A DNA stretch of 46,821 nucleotides, from the NCBI RefSeq assembly GCF_900108395.1, contig NZ_FNXE01000028.1:1-46821 (forward strand), given 5' to 3'. This document shows, piece after piece, positions 19,391 through 27,777 of the stretch. The notes beneath the pieces were generated by a model. That model saw only the letters and a list, made by a program, of their open reading frames with translations, had not been told where the DNA came from and did not search any database. The stretch's first letter is position 1. Each line of letters begins with the position of its first letter. Both the position numbers and the translations under genes were made by a program. This DNA is from Paenimyroides marinum (lineage in GTDB: Bacteria > Bacteroidota > Bacteroidia > Flavobacteriales > Flavobacteriaceae).

Positions 19391-20128
19391 ATGAAAAGAA
19401 TACTACTTTTTTTAATGATTTTATCGGTAAATGTTTACGCCCAAACCCAGGAAGTACAATTAAAATCAAATGACTGGTATGTGTATAAAGTGGTATTGAA
19501 CAATCAAACATATTTTCCATTAAACAATGTGGAAAATCAAAATATTGTGAATTTAAACTTTACTCAAGGGAACAATGAGCTTAATATGAATTTATTATTT
19601 TGTAGTGAGATAGGTAGGACAAAAGATTTAATGTTTATTGGTCCTAATGAATTTACATATGATACTATGGTTTACTTTGGTACTGGATGTTCAATTCCTG
19701 ATAATTATGAATTTAATAATTATTACTGGCAATATTGGATTTATGATAGTGTAAATCACTATCAATATGAGATTAATGATGTTGATGGCACAACCAAAGA
19801 GTTAATAGTTACAAAAATAAGCAACGGTAATAAAGCCTATTTTTATTCTACTTATTTATCGTCGCCATCGTATGTTTTAGAAAAAGTAAAAATTTACCCC
19901 AACCCTGTAAAATCTATTTTAAATATTGAATTACCCGCAGCTGATTATCAAAATGTACTGATTGGTATATACGATATTACAGGTAAAAAAATTAAAAGTT
20001 TTAAAGAAAACTGGCAAGAAAATATTTCTTTAAATATTGAAAATTTACCTACCGGTAATTATCTTTTAGAATTAAAATTACCTAATGAACCGGGCAGAGG
20101 GCATTTTGTTAAAATAATAAAAGAATAG
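19391..20128 (+). CDS. Secreted protein with T9SS type A sorting domain, unknown function
   Basis: 245 residues. It has a Sec signal peptide (MKRILLFLMILSVNVYAQ). The middle region (about 20-160), rich in Asn and aromatic residues, has no family I recognise. The C-terminal sorting domain begins near 165: KVKIYPNPVKSILNIELP, then IGIYDITGKKIKSF, LPTGNYLLELK and the closing FVKIIKE. This is the pattern of type A T9SS signals (YPNP...D..GK....LP.G.Y...). It should therefore be exported through SprA, encoded next door on the other strand, and then anchored or released. Low GC content is similar to secreted proteins of this group. Confidence 0.88.
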   Translation: MKRILLFLMILSVNVYAQTQEVQLKSNDWYVYKVVLNNQTYFPLNNVENQNIVNLNFTQGNNELNMNLLFCSEIGRTKDLMFIGPNEFTYDTMVYFGTGCSIPDNYEFNNYYWQYWIYDSVNHYQYEINDVDGTTKELIVTKISNGNKAYFYSTYLSSPSYVLEKVKIYPNPVKSILNIELPAADYQNVLIGIYDITGKKIKSFKENWQENISLNIENLPTGNYLLELKLPNEPGRGHFVKIIKE

Positions 20129-20136
20129 AAAATCAT

Positions 20137-20169
20137 AAAAACAGCCGATATATTATATCGGCTGTTTTT
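20137..20169 (+). terminator. Terminator of the T9SS cargo gene
   Basis: A 14-bp arm at 20137-20150 (AAAAACAGCCGATA) pairs with 20156-20169 around a short AT loop, ending in a T-run. It is bidirectional by sequence, but lies 56 bases past the convergent maeB stop. Confidence 0.85.
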
Positions 20170-20224
20170 TATTTATACACCAAATTGATAAATACTTATT
20201 CCTTTTTGGTCTATTTTGCTTGGG

Positions 20225-22510
20225 TTAGAAACCTTTTTTTCTGTTTGCTTTTTCCTGAGCATCTATAACAGCCACAGCCGTCATATTTACCATTTCTTCA
20301 ACGCTTGCCCCTAGCTGAAAAACGTGTACAGGTGCATCTAAGCCCAATAAAATAGGTCCAATCGATGTTACTCCGTTTAATTCTTTCAACATTTTATAGG
20401 TAGTATTTGCGGCGTCTAAATTGGCAAAAACCAACGTGTTTACCTTTTTGTTGACTAATTTGGAAAACGGAAATTTCTCTTTCAGCATTTCCTGGTTCAG
20501 TGCAAAATCCATTTGAATTTCACCGTCAACAATCATTTCCGGATGTTGCTGATGCAAAATATCTACCGCACTGCGCATTTTTCTTGGTGTTTCTTCTTTT
20601 GACGAACCAAAATTACCATAAGATATCATGGCAATTACCGGATCAAAACCAAACATTTTAACCACATAACTGGTCATTAAGGCTATTTTTGCAATTCCTT
20701 CTGTTGTTGGATTAGGATTTACTGCGGTGTCTGCCAAAAACATCGGTCCGAGTTTGGTAAGCATTAAGTTTGTTGACGCTACTTTTGCAACGCCGCTGGC
20801 ACGTGGTATCAAGTCTAACACCGGCCTTAAAGCGGTAGAATAGCTTCGTGAATAACCAGAAAGCATGGCGTCTGCCTCTCCCTGTAATACCATCATCGAT
20901 GCAAAGTAACTACGGTCGCGCATTAATTTTTCTGCGTCAAGTTTTGTTACTCCTCTGCGTTCTCTTGATTTCCAGAAGAAATCCGCATAGCGTTGTCTGC
21001 GGTCCGATTCTTCGTTCGTTTTTGGATCAATAATCATTACATCGGCATCAAAACCAATTTCTCTTTTAAGTTCCAGAATAATTTCTCTGTTTCCTAATAA
21101 AATAGGAATGGCGATACCTTCTTCGTAAGCAATTTGTGCTGTTTTTAAAACATTTAACTGGTCTGCTTCGGTATAAACCACTTTCTTAGGATTAATCTTT
21201 GCACGGTTCATTAGCATACGAACCAATTTATTGTCTGATCCCATCCGGTCTGATAATTCGTCACGATACGCATCCCAATTAGTGATTGATTCGGTCGCTA
21301 CGCCTGATTCCATAGCTGCTTTTGCAACTGCCGGCGGAATTTCGGTCATTAAACGTGGATCAAATGGTTTTGGAATGATGTAATCTTTACCAAAGCTTAG
21401 TTTCTTTTCCCCGTAAGCAATATTTACCTGCTCAGGAACGCTTTCTTTTGCCAGTTTTGCCAACGCATAAACCGCAGCAAGCTTCATTTCTTCGTTAATC
21501 TTTGTGGCACGGACATCTAACGCTCCACGGAAAATATACGGAAATCCCAAAACGTTATTTACCTGATTAGGAAAATCAGAACGCCCCGTTCCCATAATGA
21601 TATCACTGCGTGTTGCCATTGCCAGATCATAGGCGATTTCAGGGTTTGGATTTGCCATTGCCAGTACCACAGGGTTTGGAGCCATTGTGTTTAACATTTC
21701 GGCTGTTAGCACATCGGCTGCCGATAACCCTATAAATACATCGGCATTATTTATGGCGTCACTCAACGTATGGATATCGCGATTGGTTGCCCATTCTGCC
21801 TTTGAAGGATCTAAATTTTCACGATCGGCGCGGATAACCCCTTTACTATCTACCATTACAATATTTGCTTTTGAAGCACCTACCGAAACGTACATTTTAG
21901 TACAGGAAATGGCTGCCGCTCCGGCACCGTTCACTACAATTTTAACATCTTTAATGTCTTTATTTTGTAATTCGCACGCATTAAGCAATGCTGCTCCGGA
22001 AATAATTGCTGTTCCGTGTTGGTCGTCATGCATTACAGGAATGTTCATTTCCTCTTTTAAACGGCGTTCAATCTCAAAACACTCGGGTGCTTTAATATCC
22101 TCTAAATTAATTCCGCCAAATGTTGGTTCTAATGCCTTTACAATGCTTACAAATTCATCTACATTTTTAGTATCCAATTCAATATCAAAAACATCAATAT
22201 CGGCAAAAATCTTAAACAACAAACCTTTACCTTCCATTACTGGTTTCGATGCTTGTGCACCAATATCGCCCAAACCTAACACTGCGGTTCCGTTACTGAT
22301 TACTGCAACAAGATTTCCTTTTGCTGTGTATTTATAAGCGTTTTCGGGATTTTTCTCGATCTCCAGACAAGGCTCTGCAACACCCGGCGAATATGCCAAG
22401 GCTAAATCGCGTTGTGTACTTGTTGGCTTTGTGGGAACTACGGCAATTTTGCCCGGTTTTGGTTTTGCGTGATATAAAAGAGCTTCTCTTCGTTTTGAAT
22501 CTTTGTGCAT
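20225..22510 (-). CDS. maeB: NADP-dependent malic enzyme with C-terminal phosphotransacetylase-like domain
   Basis: Converts malate to pyruvate and CO2, making NADPH. 761 residues in two parts, as in the MaeB class. Residues 1-about 425 are the malic enzyme: AYSPGVAEPCLEIEKNP, NGTAVLGLGDIGAQASKPVM, IELDTKNVDEFV, FGGINLEDIKAPECFEIERR, MHDDQHGTAII (metal and catalytic region) and VVNGAGAAAISCTKM (Rossmann motif). Residues about 440-761 resemble phosphate acetyltransferase (ILLGNREIILELKREIG, GEADAMLSGYSRSYSTALRP, FALNQEMLKEKFPFS). In characterised homologues this domain lacks transferase activity and mediates allosteric control, for example by acetyl-CoA. Monocistronic. Confidence 0.96.
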   Translation of the reverse strand: MHKDSKRREALLYHAKPKPGKIAVVPTKPTSTQRDLALAYSPGVAEPCLEIEKNPENAYKYTAKGNLVAVISNGTAVLGLGDIGAQASKPVMEGKGLLFKIFADIDVFDIELDTKNVDEFVSIVKALEPTFGGINLEDIKAPECFEIERRLKEEMNIPVMHDDQHGTAIISGAALLNACELQNKDIKDVKIVVNGAGAAAISCTKMYVSVGASKANIVMVDSKGVIRADRENLDPSKAEWATNRDIHTLSDAINNADVFIGLSAADVLTAEMLNTMAPNPVVLAMANPNPEIAYDLAMATRSDIIMGTGRSDFPNQVNNVLGFPYIFRGALDVRATKINEEMKLAAVYALAKLAKESVPEQVNIAYGEKKLSFGKDYIIPKPFDPRLMTEIPPAVAKAAMESGVATESITNWDAYRDELSDRMGSDNKLVRMLMNRAKINPKKVVYTEADQLNVLKTAQIAYEEGIAIPILLGNREIILELKREIGFDADVMIIDPKTNEESDRRQRYADFFWKSRERRGVTKLDAEKLMRDRSYFASMMVLQGEADAMLSGYSRSYSTALRPVLDLIPRASGVAKVASTNLMLTKLGPMFLADTAVNPNPTTEGIAKIALMTSYVVKMFGFDPVIAMISYGNFGSSKEETPRKMRSAVDILHQQHPEMIVDGEIQMDFALNQEMLKEKFPFSKLVNKKVNTLVFANLDAANTTYKMLKELNGVTSIGPILLGLDAPVHVFQLGASVEEMVNMTAVAVIDAQEKANRKKGF

Positions 22511-22532
22511 GATTTCGTTTTTTGTTGAATAA

Positions 22533-22540
22533 CAAATATA
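22533..22540 (-). promoter_or_regulatory. -7 box of the maeB promoter
   Basis: The minus strand reads TATATTTG (TAnnTTTG), 22 bases upstream of the maeB ATG. Confidence 0.7.
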
Positions 22541-22603
22541 CCAAGCTATAATGAATTTAGGAAAAGAAAAAATATTTTTTTGAATCTAATAAAATAGATT
22601 TAT

Positions 22604-22611
22604 TATCTTTG
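22604..22611 (+). promoter_or_regulatory. -7 box of the fluoride-exporter transcript
   Basis: TATCTTTG (TAnnTTTG), with a possible upstream TTTG element at 22579-22582 spaced by 21 bases. Transcription from here would start at about 22617-22619, exactly where the riboswitch begins. Confidence 0.75.
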
Positions 22612-22617
22612 TTAAAT

Positions 22618-22690
22618 ATTTACGGGAAATGGTGTTCTTCCTTATCCAACCGCCCCGATAGAAATCGGGACTGATGACGCCTGATTAATT
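22618..22690 (+). promoter_or_regulatory. Fluoride riboswitch (crcB motif)
   Basis: The leader contains the conserved pieces of the fluoride aptamer in order: a first stem around GGGAAATGGTGTTCTTCC (22624-22641), the AACCGCC linker (22648-22654), a second hairpin with arms CCCGAT (22654-22659) and ATCGGG (22664-22669), and the characteristic CTGATGACGCCTG (22671-22683). GGTG in the first loop (22631-22634) can pair with CGCC (22679-22682) to make the known pseudoknot. The aptamer starts at the predicted transcription start and precedes a CLC gene with fluoride-type features, the usual target. Structure and function come from the known class; the match here is by eye. Confidence 0.92.
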
Positions 22691-22720
22691 TTAATGTTTC
22701 ACATTTTAATCGGGAAGTTA
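22683..22720 (+). promoter_or_regulatory. Putative expression platform of the fluoride riboswitch
   Basis: ATCGGGA, identical to the right arm of the second aptamer hairpin (22664-22670), recurs at 22709-22715, four bases before the ATG. The left arm CCCGAT could pair with either copy, which offers a simple switch at the ribosome-binding region. GATTAA (22683-22688) can also pair with TTAATC (22706-22711). No T-run terminator follows, so control is more likely at translation. Mechanism inferred. Confidence 0.5.
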
Positions 22721-24027
22721 TGTCAAAAAGTAAAAAACATTCATTCAGCAAAAAGATCCATTTACATTTTAAAATCGGGGTTAAAAAATATCCTTCAGTA
22801 CCCTATATTTTAAAATGGACGCTTATTTGTTCGTTTATCGGATTTTTAATTGGTTCGGCTTCTGCAGGTTTTTTACAGTCTTTGGATTGGGTAACTGATT
22901 TTCGCGAAAAAAATTTATGGCTGATAGCACTGCTTCCGGTTGGTGGTTTTTTCATCGGTTTACTTTATTATTACTTAGGCAAAGACATTGAAGCAGGTAA
23001 CAATTTATTGATTGATACCATTCACGACCCTAAGCAAATTATTCCTTTCCGTATGGCTCCGTTTGTGTATATCGGAACCATTGCAACTCATTTTTTTGGT
23101 GGGTCTGCGGGTCGCGAAGGTACTGCTTTACAAATGGCAGGTGCTATTGCAGACCAGTTCAGCAAACCTTTCCGCCTTACGGAAAGTGAACGAAAAATTT
23201 TAATTATCGCTGCTATTTCAGCTGGTTTTGGTTCTGTGTTTGGTACACCGTTAGCCGGAGCTATTTTTGGGCTGGAAGTATTTTTGATTGGTCGGTTAAA
23301 GTACGATGCTATTTTTCCGGCTTTTGCAGCGGGCATCATTGCCGATTTAGTAACCAAACTTTGGCAAACACATCACACATATTATCACATTGATCTTATT
23401 CCTGATGTTTCTTTTACAACCATTATCTATGCAATTATTGCCGGAATTTTCTTTGGAATATGTGCTGCTACATTCAGTAAAGTAATTCATTGGACAGGAA
23501 AACTCTTTAAATCAAAAATTACTTACCCGCCATTGCGGCCTTTCATTGGTGGTATTATTGTAGCATCGGCAGTTTGTGTAATAGGTACAACAAAATATAT
23601 CGGGTTGGGAATTCCTACCATTGTTGCTTCTTTTGACCAACAATTGCCTGCTTACGACTTTGTTTTGAAAATGATTTTTACCATTATCACATTATCAGCA
23701 GGGTTTAAAGGTGGCGAAGTCACTCCATTGTTTTTTATAGGAGCTACTTTAGGAAATGCTTTGAGCTATTTTATTGCGTTGCCTACCGGATTATTGGCCG
23801 GAATGGGATTTGTTGCCGTTTTTGCCGGAGCAACTAACACACCTATGGCTTGTATTATGATGGCAATTGAGCTTTTTGGAGCGGAATGTGGCGTTTATGT
23901 TGCCATTGCCTGCGTGGTTGCTTATTTACTTTCGGGACACAACAGTATTTACAACAGGCAAGTTATTGGAACACCTAAAAACCAACGATTCACCAATCAA
24001 ACACAGAAACATTTAGATGAGCTTTAA
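22720..24027 (+). CDS. CLC-family fluoride exporter (CLC-F type F-/H+ antiporter)
   Basis: A 435-residue multi-helix membrane protein of the CLC family. GSAGREGTALQ (gating Glu133) matches the CLC proton glutamate motif, but with Thr in place of the usual Pro. The chloride-filter GSGIP segment is absent, with EAGNNLL (91-97) in its place. The third filter region reads KGGEVTPLFFIGATLG instead of the chloride-type GG-FAP-L. These substitutions fit the fluoride-selective CLC-F clade, and the fluoride riboswitch in front supports this strongly. Role: lowers cytoplasmic fluoride using the proton gradient. It has its own promoter. A plain chloride channel is possible but less likely. No tail cyclic-nucleotide or CBS domain is seen. 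Confidence 0.9.
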   Translation: MSKSKKHSFSKKIHLHFKIGVKKYPSVPYILKWTLICSFIGFLIGSASAGFLQSLDWVTDFREKNLWLIALLPVGGFFIGLLYYYLGKDIEAGNNLLIDTIHDPKQIIPFRMAPFVYIGTIATHFFGGSAGREGTALQMAGAIADQFSKPFRLTESERKILIIAAISAGFGSVFGTPLAGAIFGLEVFLIGRLKYDAIFPAFAAGIIADLVTKLWQTHHTYYHIDLIPDVSFTTIIYAIIAGIFFGICAATFSKVIHWTGKLFKSKITYPPLRPFIGGIIVASAVCVIGTTKYIGLGIPTIVASFDQQLPAYDFVLKMIFTIITLSAGFKGGEVTPLFFIGATLGNALSYFIALPTGLLAGMGFVAVFAGATNTPMACIMMAIELFGAECGVYVAIACVVAYLLSGHNSIYNRQVIGTPKNQRFTNQTQKHLDEL

Positions 24028-24091
24028 TTTCTTTATAAATCAGCCTTAGCACACAACGAAAATTAAAAATTGCTTTACTTTCATTCAGACT

Positions 24092-25018
24092 TTACGTTTC
24101 TTTTAAAAAAGCAATATTTCGCATCAATCCGGAATATTTGGTGCGTTTTACAGGTGATTTTCTAAAAACTTCATTGAACAGTTCCTGAGTTAAATCGTTC
24201 CATTGTTGTTTGTCGTAATCAATTAAACTCGGTTTGGGGTTAAATAAAGGCTGCTGGTGCGGTTTTGAAAAACGATTCCACGGACAAACATCCTGGCATA
24301 CATCGCAGCCATAGATCCAATCGTCTAATTTACCGGCAAATTCATTGGGAATTTCGTCTTTTAATTCAATAGTCAAATACGAAATACATTTGCTGCCGTT
24401 AACAACATAAGGCGATTCTATTGCCTGCGTGGGGCACGCATCAATGCAAGCTGTACACGATCCGCAATGATTGGTTGTAGCGGTATCGTACAGCAACTCT
24501 AAATCGATAATTAATTCGGCAATAAAAAAGAACGATCCCTCAGATTTTCTAATAAGGTTGTTATTTTTTCCGATCCAGCCCAATCCTGATTTTGCTGCCC
24601 AGGCCTTGTCTAAAACCGGAGCCGAATCTACAAAAACACGACCGTCAACCGCTCCTATTTCATCATTGATAAAACGCAGCAGATCTTTCAGTTTGTCTTT
24701 TATCACAAAATGATAATCTTCGCCGTAGGCGTACTTGGAGATTTTATACGAATCGGGATTTTGCTTTTCAGAAGGATAATAATTCAGCAACAACGAAACC
24801 ACTGATTTTGCACCCGGAACCAATAATCTGGGATCCAGCCGCTTGTCAAAATGGTTTTCCATATATTTCATTTCGCCGTGCATATTTTGTTTCAGCCAGT
24901 TTTCTAAACGCGGAGCTTCGGTTTCTAAAAAAGCAGCTTCGGAAATACCACAATAAGAAAAGCCCAAATCGAGGGCTTTGTCTTTGATTAACTTTGTATA
25001 TATTTCCTTTTTATTCAT
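24092..25018 (-). CDS. queG: Epoxyqueuosine reductase
   Basis: Reduces epoxyqueuosine to queuosine at the tRNA wobble position, using a cobalamin and two [4Fe-4S] clusters. 308 residues: the start [52 protein letters not shown], then two ferredoxin-type clusters, [16 protein letters not shown] and [13 protein letters not shown]. Standard length. Its ATG lies within the last codons of ruvB (eight-base overlap), so it is co-transcribed and probably translationally coupled to it. No other queuosine gene is in the window. Confidence 0.96.
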   Translation of the reverse strand: MNKKEIYTKLIKDKALDLGFSYCGISEAAFLETEAPRLENWLKQNMHGEMKYMENHFDKRLDPRLLVPGAKSVVSLLLNYYPSEKQNPDSYKISKYAYGEDYHFVIKDKLKDLLRFINDEIGAVDGRVFVDSAPVLDKAWAAKSGLGWIGKNNNLIRKSEGSFFFIAELIIDLELLYDTATTNHCGSCTACIDACPTQAIESPYVVNGSKCISYLTIELKDEIPNEFAGKLDDWIYGCDVCQDVCPWNRFSKPHQQPLFNPKPSLIDYDKQQWNDLTQELFNEVFRKSPVKRTKYSGLMRNIAFLKET

Positions 25019-26045
25019 AATTATTAAATAAACCGCCTAATTTTCCGGTATTGGTACGTCCTAAGTGCTGATATGCCTTTTCGGTTACTTCACGACCACG
25101 GGGCGTTCGATAGATAAATCCTTCCTGAATCAAAAAAGGTTCATAGACTTCTTCAATGGTTTCAGCGTTTTCTGAAACGGCTGTTGCCAATGTTGACAAG
25201 CCCACCGGACCGCCTTTAAATTTATCGATAATGGTCGATAAAATCTTATTATCCATTTCGTCTAACCCGTATTTATCTACATTGAGTGCTTTTAAAGCAA
25301 AACGCGAAATTTCAATATCAATGCGTCCGTTGCCTTTAATCTGAGCAAAATCGCGAACCCTACGCAACAACGCATTGGCAATACGAGGCGTACCACGGCT
25401 TCGACCGGCAATTTCAATGGCTGCTTCCATATCAATGGGCACTTTTAAAATAGTGGCACTGCGTTCAATAATGGTCGAAAGTAATTCGATGTTGTAATAT
25501 TGCAAACGACTTTGAATGCCAAAACGGGCACGCATAGGTGCTGTTAACAAACCAGAACGAGTAGTAGCACCTACCAGGGTAAACGGATTTAAATTGATTT
25601 GAACCGAACGTGCATTGGGTCCGGATTCAATCATAATATCGATTTTAAAATCTTCCATAGCCGAATACAAATATTCTTCCACAACAGGACTTAACCTGTG
25701 AATTTCATCGATAAACAAAATGTCACGTTCCTCTAAATTGGTCAATAACCCGGCTAAATCTCCGGGCTTGTCCAATACGGGACCTGATGTGATTTTGATA
25801 CCCACATTCAGTTCGTTTGCCAAAATGTTAGACAAAGTGGTTTTTCCCAATCCGGGTGGTCCGTGAAACAAGGTGTGGTCTAAAGCTTCGCCACGCAAAT
25901 TAGCAGCTTTTACAAACACTTTTAAGTTTTCTAATACCTGATCTTGTCCCGCAAAATCATCAAACGATAGCGGACGCAGTTTTTTTTCTACATCTAACTC
26001 TTCGTTTGAGAAATTTTCATTGGTTGGATTTAAATGCTCGTTCAT
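25011..26045 (-). CDS. ruvB: Holliday junction DNA helicase RuvB
   Basis: The AAA+ motor that drives branch migration with RuvA. 344 residues: [19 protein letters not shown], Walker [12 protein letters not shown], Walker B region [12 protein letters not shown], sensor-1 [10 protein letters not shown], arginine-finger region MRARFG, and the C-terminal winged helix ([20 protein letters not shown]). Standard length. A perfect -7 box lies four bases before the ATG, so the message may be leaderless. It forms a unit with queG. Confidence 0.97.
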   Translation of the reverse strand: MNEHLNPTNENFSNEELDVEKKLRPLSFDDFAGQDQVLENLKVFVKAANLRGEALDHTLFHGPPGLGKTTLSNILANELNVGIKITSGPVLDKPGDLAGLLTNLEERDILFIDEIHRLSPVVEEYLYSAMEDFKIDIMIESGPNARSVQINLNPFTLVGATTRSGLLTAPMRARFGIQSRLQYYNIELLSTIIERSATILKVPIDMEAAIEIAGRSRGTPRIANALLRRVRDFAQIKGNGRIDIEISRFALKALNVDKYGLDEMDNKILSTIIDKFKGGPVGLSTLATAVSENAETIEEVYEPFLIQEGFIYRTPRGREVTEKAYQHLGRTNTGKLGGLFNNYE

Positions 26046-26049
26046 AAAG

Positions 26050-26057
26050 CAAAGATA
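26050..26057 (-). promoter_or_regulatory. -7 box of the ruvB-queG unit
   Basis: The minus strand reads TATCTTTG (TAnnTTTG), with only four bases between it and the ruvB ATG. The predicted transcript is leaderless or almost so. Confidence 0.65.
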
Positions 26058-26124
26058 CTATTTTTACATAAGAAAAATTTTGTGTTTTTGCGATTATAAA
26101 ACGATATTACTAATTAACTCGTAG

Positions 26125-26132
26125 TATATTTA
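26125..26132 (+). promoter_or_regulatory. Near-consensus -7 box for the methyltransferase gene
   Basis: TATATTTA matches TAnnTTTG except at the last base, 27 bases before the ATG at 26160. Confidence 0.35.
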
Positions 26133-26159
26133 GCAATTATAATCACCAATAGTATAACT

Positions 26160-26780
26160 ATGAATTGTACACTTTGCCACAGTTTATTGACCGAAAAAGC
26201 AGATGACGAATATTATATCTGCAATATATGTAATGCGTATTTAAAACCCAGGCATTTGTATTTTAGCGAGGAAGAAGAAAAAAGTCATTACGAAAACCAC
26301 AATAATGATGTAAACGATACGGGCTATCAAACTTTCACGGCTCCTGTTACAAATGCCCTTTTGAAATACTGTTCTACAGAAATGATTGGATTGGATTATG
26401 GTTGCGGCAAAGGTCCTGTAATTACTCATCAGTTAAAAGCCAGAGGTTTTTCTATTGATTTGTACGATCCTTATTTTTATCCGGATACTTCGTATTTAAA
26501 CAAACAATACGATTATATTTTCAGCTGTGAGGTTTTTGAGCATTTTTATCATCCGCAAAAAGAAATCAACCAATTAAAAAGCCTTTTAAAACAAGGCGGA
26601 TTATTAATCGTTAAAACACATTTGTTCAACAACCAAACCGATTTTAAAAACTGGTATTACCGCAAAGACAAAACCCATGTATTTATTTATACTTTTAAGA
26701 CCTTTGAATACATAGCCCGGCATTTTGCATTTGAGGTGGTGGTGCTAACTGAAAAACTAATTGTACTGCGAAAACAATGA
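26160..26780 (+). CDS. Zinc-ribbon class I SAM-dependent methyltransferase
   Basis: 206 residues. The N-terminus has a short zinc-ribbon-like unit: CTLC (Cys3, Cys6) and CNIC (Cys21, Cys24). A Rossmann methyltransferase follows: motif I IGLDYGCGKGP (near 76-86), the acidic residue ending strand 2 in SIDLYDPYF, and the motif-IV-like YDYIFSCEVFEHFYHP, then LLKQGGLLIVKTH. This resembles the Methyltransf_23 group. The substrate is unknown; the zinc ribbon and the EVFEH motif occur in enzymes acting on small molecules or cell-surface sugars. It is divergent from ruvB. The class is well supported; the function is not assigned. Confidence 0.82.
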   Translation: MNCTLCHSLLTEKADDEYYICNICNAYLKPRHLYFSEEEEKSHYENHNNDVNDTGYQTFTAPVTNALLKYCSTEMIGLDYGCGKGPVITHQLKARGFSIDLYDPYFYPDTSYLNKQYDYIFSCEVFEHFYHPQKEINQLKSLLKQGGLLIVKTHLFNNQTDFKNWYYRKDKTHVFIYTFKTFEYIARHFAFEVVVLTEKLIVLRKQ

Positions 26781-26829
26781 TACTTGTTTTACATAATTTA
26801 CTAAATTAGCAGTTACTAAAAACGAAGAA

Positions 26830-27285
26830 ATGAAAGCTGACGGAACTACTGTAGAGGAAATTTTAGCCAATGTACCCCAAGAACGGTTAGAGGCGTTTAA
26901 CAAGTTACACAATGTAATTGTAAAAAATTTACCCAAAGGATTTGAAGCGGCTATTAGTTATGGTGGATTGGGCTATGTGGTTCCACATACGATTTATCCG
27001 GCAGGTTATCACTGCAAACCGGTAGAACCATTACCTTTTGCAGGAATTGCCTCACAGAAAAACTCTATTAACTTTTACCACATGGGTATTTATTCTAAAC
27101 CGGAGTTATACGATTGGTTTGTGAGCGAATATCCCAAATACAGTTCCCGAAAATTAGATATGGGCAAAAGCTGTGTACGTTTTAAAAAGACAGATGAGAT
27201 TCCGTTTGATTTAATTGCCCAACTGATGCAAAAAATGACTGTTGAAGAATGGATTGCTATTTATGAAAGTAATTTAAAGAAATAG
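26830..27285 (+). CDS. DUF1801-family (YdhG/YdeI-like) protein
   Basis: 151 residues of a small cytoplasmic alpha/beta fold. The N-terminal part carries TVEEILANVPQERLEAFNKL, then GFEAAISYGGLGYVVPH, PFAGIASQKNSINFYHMG and LDMGKSCVRFKKTDEIP, which match the DUF1801 pattern (helix, G-Y--P, IA--K----Y, GK-C--F). The biochemical role of the family is not established. It lies 49 bases after the methyltransferase on the same strand and could share its transcript. It ends just before the low-GC toxin island. Confidence 0.8.
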   Translation: MKADGTTVEEILANVPQERLEAFNKLHNVIVKNLPKGFEAAISYGGLGYVVPHTIYPAGYHCKPVEPLPFAGIASQKNSINFYHMGIYSKPELYDWFVSEYPKYSSRKLDMGKSCVRFKKTDEIPFDLIAQLMQKMTVEEWIAIYESNLKK

Positions 27286-27379
27286 TTTTTTGAGCTTGTT
27301 ATCAAAAAAGTGTATTTTTTTCTCATAGTATAAGTATGCTCATTACTTACTACCACACGAAAGATTACTTCCTCAGTTC

Positions 27380-27412
27380 GCTTCGCGGGGTCGTGCGGGA
27401 GCGGGGATTTAC
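27380..27412. other. GC-rich patch at the edge of the toxin island
   Basis: About 33 bases (gcttcgcggggtcgtgcggg and flanks) are far richer in G+C than the surrounding DNA, which is mostly A+T. It lies between the convergent DUF1801 gene and the second immunity frame. No gene or clear repeat partner is visible. It may be a recombination junction or a fragment of foreign DNA. Confidence 0.35.
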
Positions 27413-27777
27413 CATTCATTAGATATAGTACAAGTATCAGGAACATATTTCTTTATAAACCAATCGGGAATAATAAGATGTTTAGAGATTACTCCGTATT
27501 CAACTCCATCATATCCTTCAAATAGTAAACTATCTCCTTTTCTGATTTGGATATTTTGAATAAAATTTCCAATTGAATTATTTAATTCTTCATCTATAAA
27601 ATCTTTTTTATTCTCTTCTGTTAAATTTATTAAATTATAATAATCATATTTACTTTTTTTTGTCTTTTTCTGAATAGTTAAATTTTCAAGACTTGGAGCT
27701 TGTATTAAACATTCAACCTTATTTGGTAAAATACTCAATATATCAACTAAAAAATTATTATGTTCATTATTCATCAT
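27409..27777 (-). CDS. Putative immunity protein for the broken Rhs toxin tip
   Basis: 122 residues, acidic and Asn/Lys-rich, with no family I recognise (MMNNEHNNFLVDILSILPNK at the start; GDSLLFEGYDGVEYGVISKH later). The start overlaps the end of the degraded Rhs tip: its ATG (27775-27777) shares bases with the TGA that closes the third toxin frame. Gene order toxin-then-immunity with overlap is the rule in polymorphic toxin loci, and this context is the main argument. The frame is open while its toxin is broken, which fits a retained immunity gene. Very low GC. Function inferred only. Confidence 0.55.
   Translation of the reverse strand: MMNNEHNNFLVDILSILPNKVECLIQAPSLENLTIQKKTKKSKYDYYNLINLTEENKKDFIDEELNNSIGNFIQNIQIRKGDSLLFEGYDGVEYGVISKHLIIPDWFIKKYVPDTCTISNEW

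Noticed and set aside
21687..22337. Long open frame antisense to maeB (216 codons, plus strand)
   Set aside because: It lies wholly inside maeB, has a biased Ser/Ala/Ile make-up typical of an antisense shadow, and has no domain.
22683..22711. Intrinsic terminator after the fluoride aptamer
   Set aside because: The possible stem is AT-rich and no T-run follows it, so translational control is favoured.
27261..27446. 61-codon minus-strand frame across the GC-rich patch (SPLPHDPAKRTEEV...)
   Set aside because: It overlaps the ends of the DUF1801 gene and the second immunity gene and resembles no family. Kept only as a compositional oddity.
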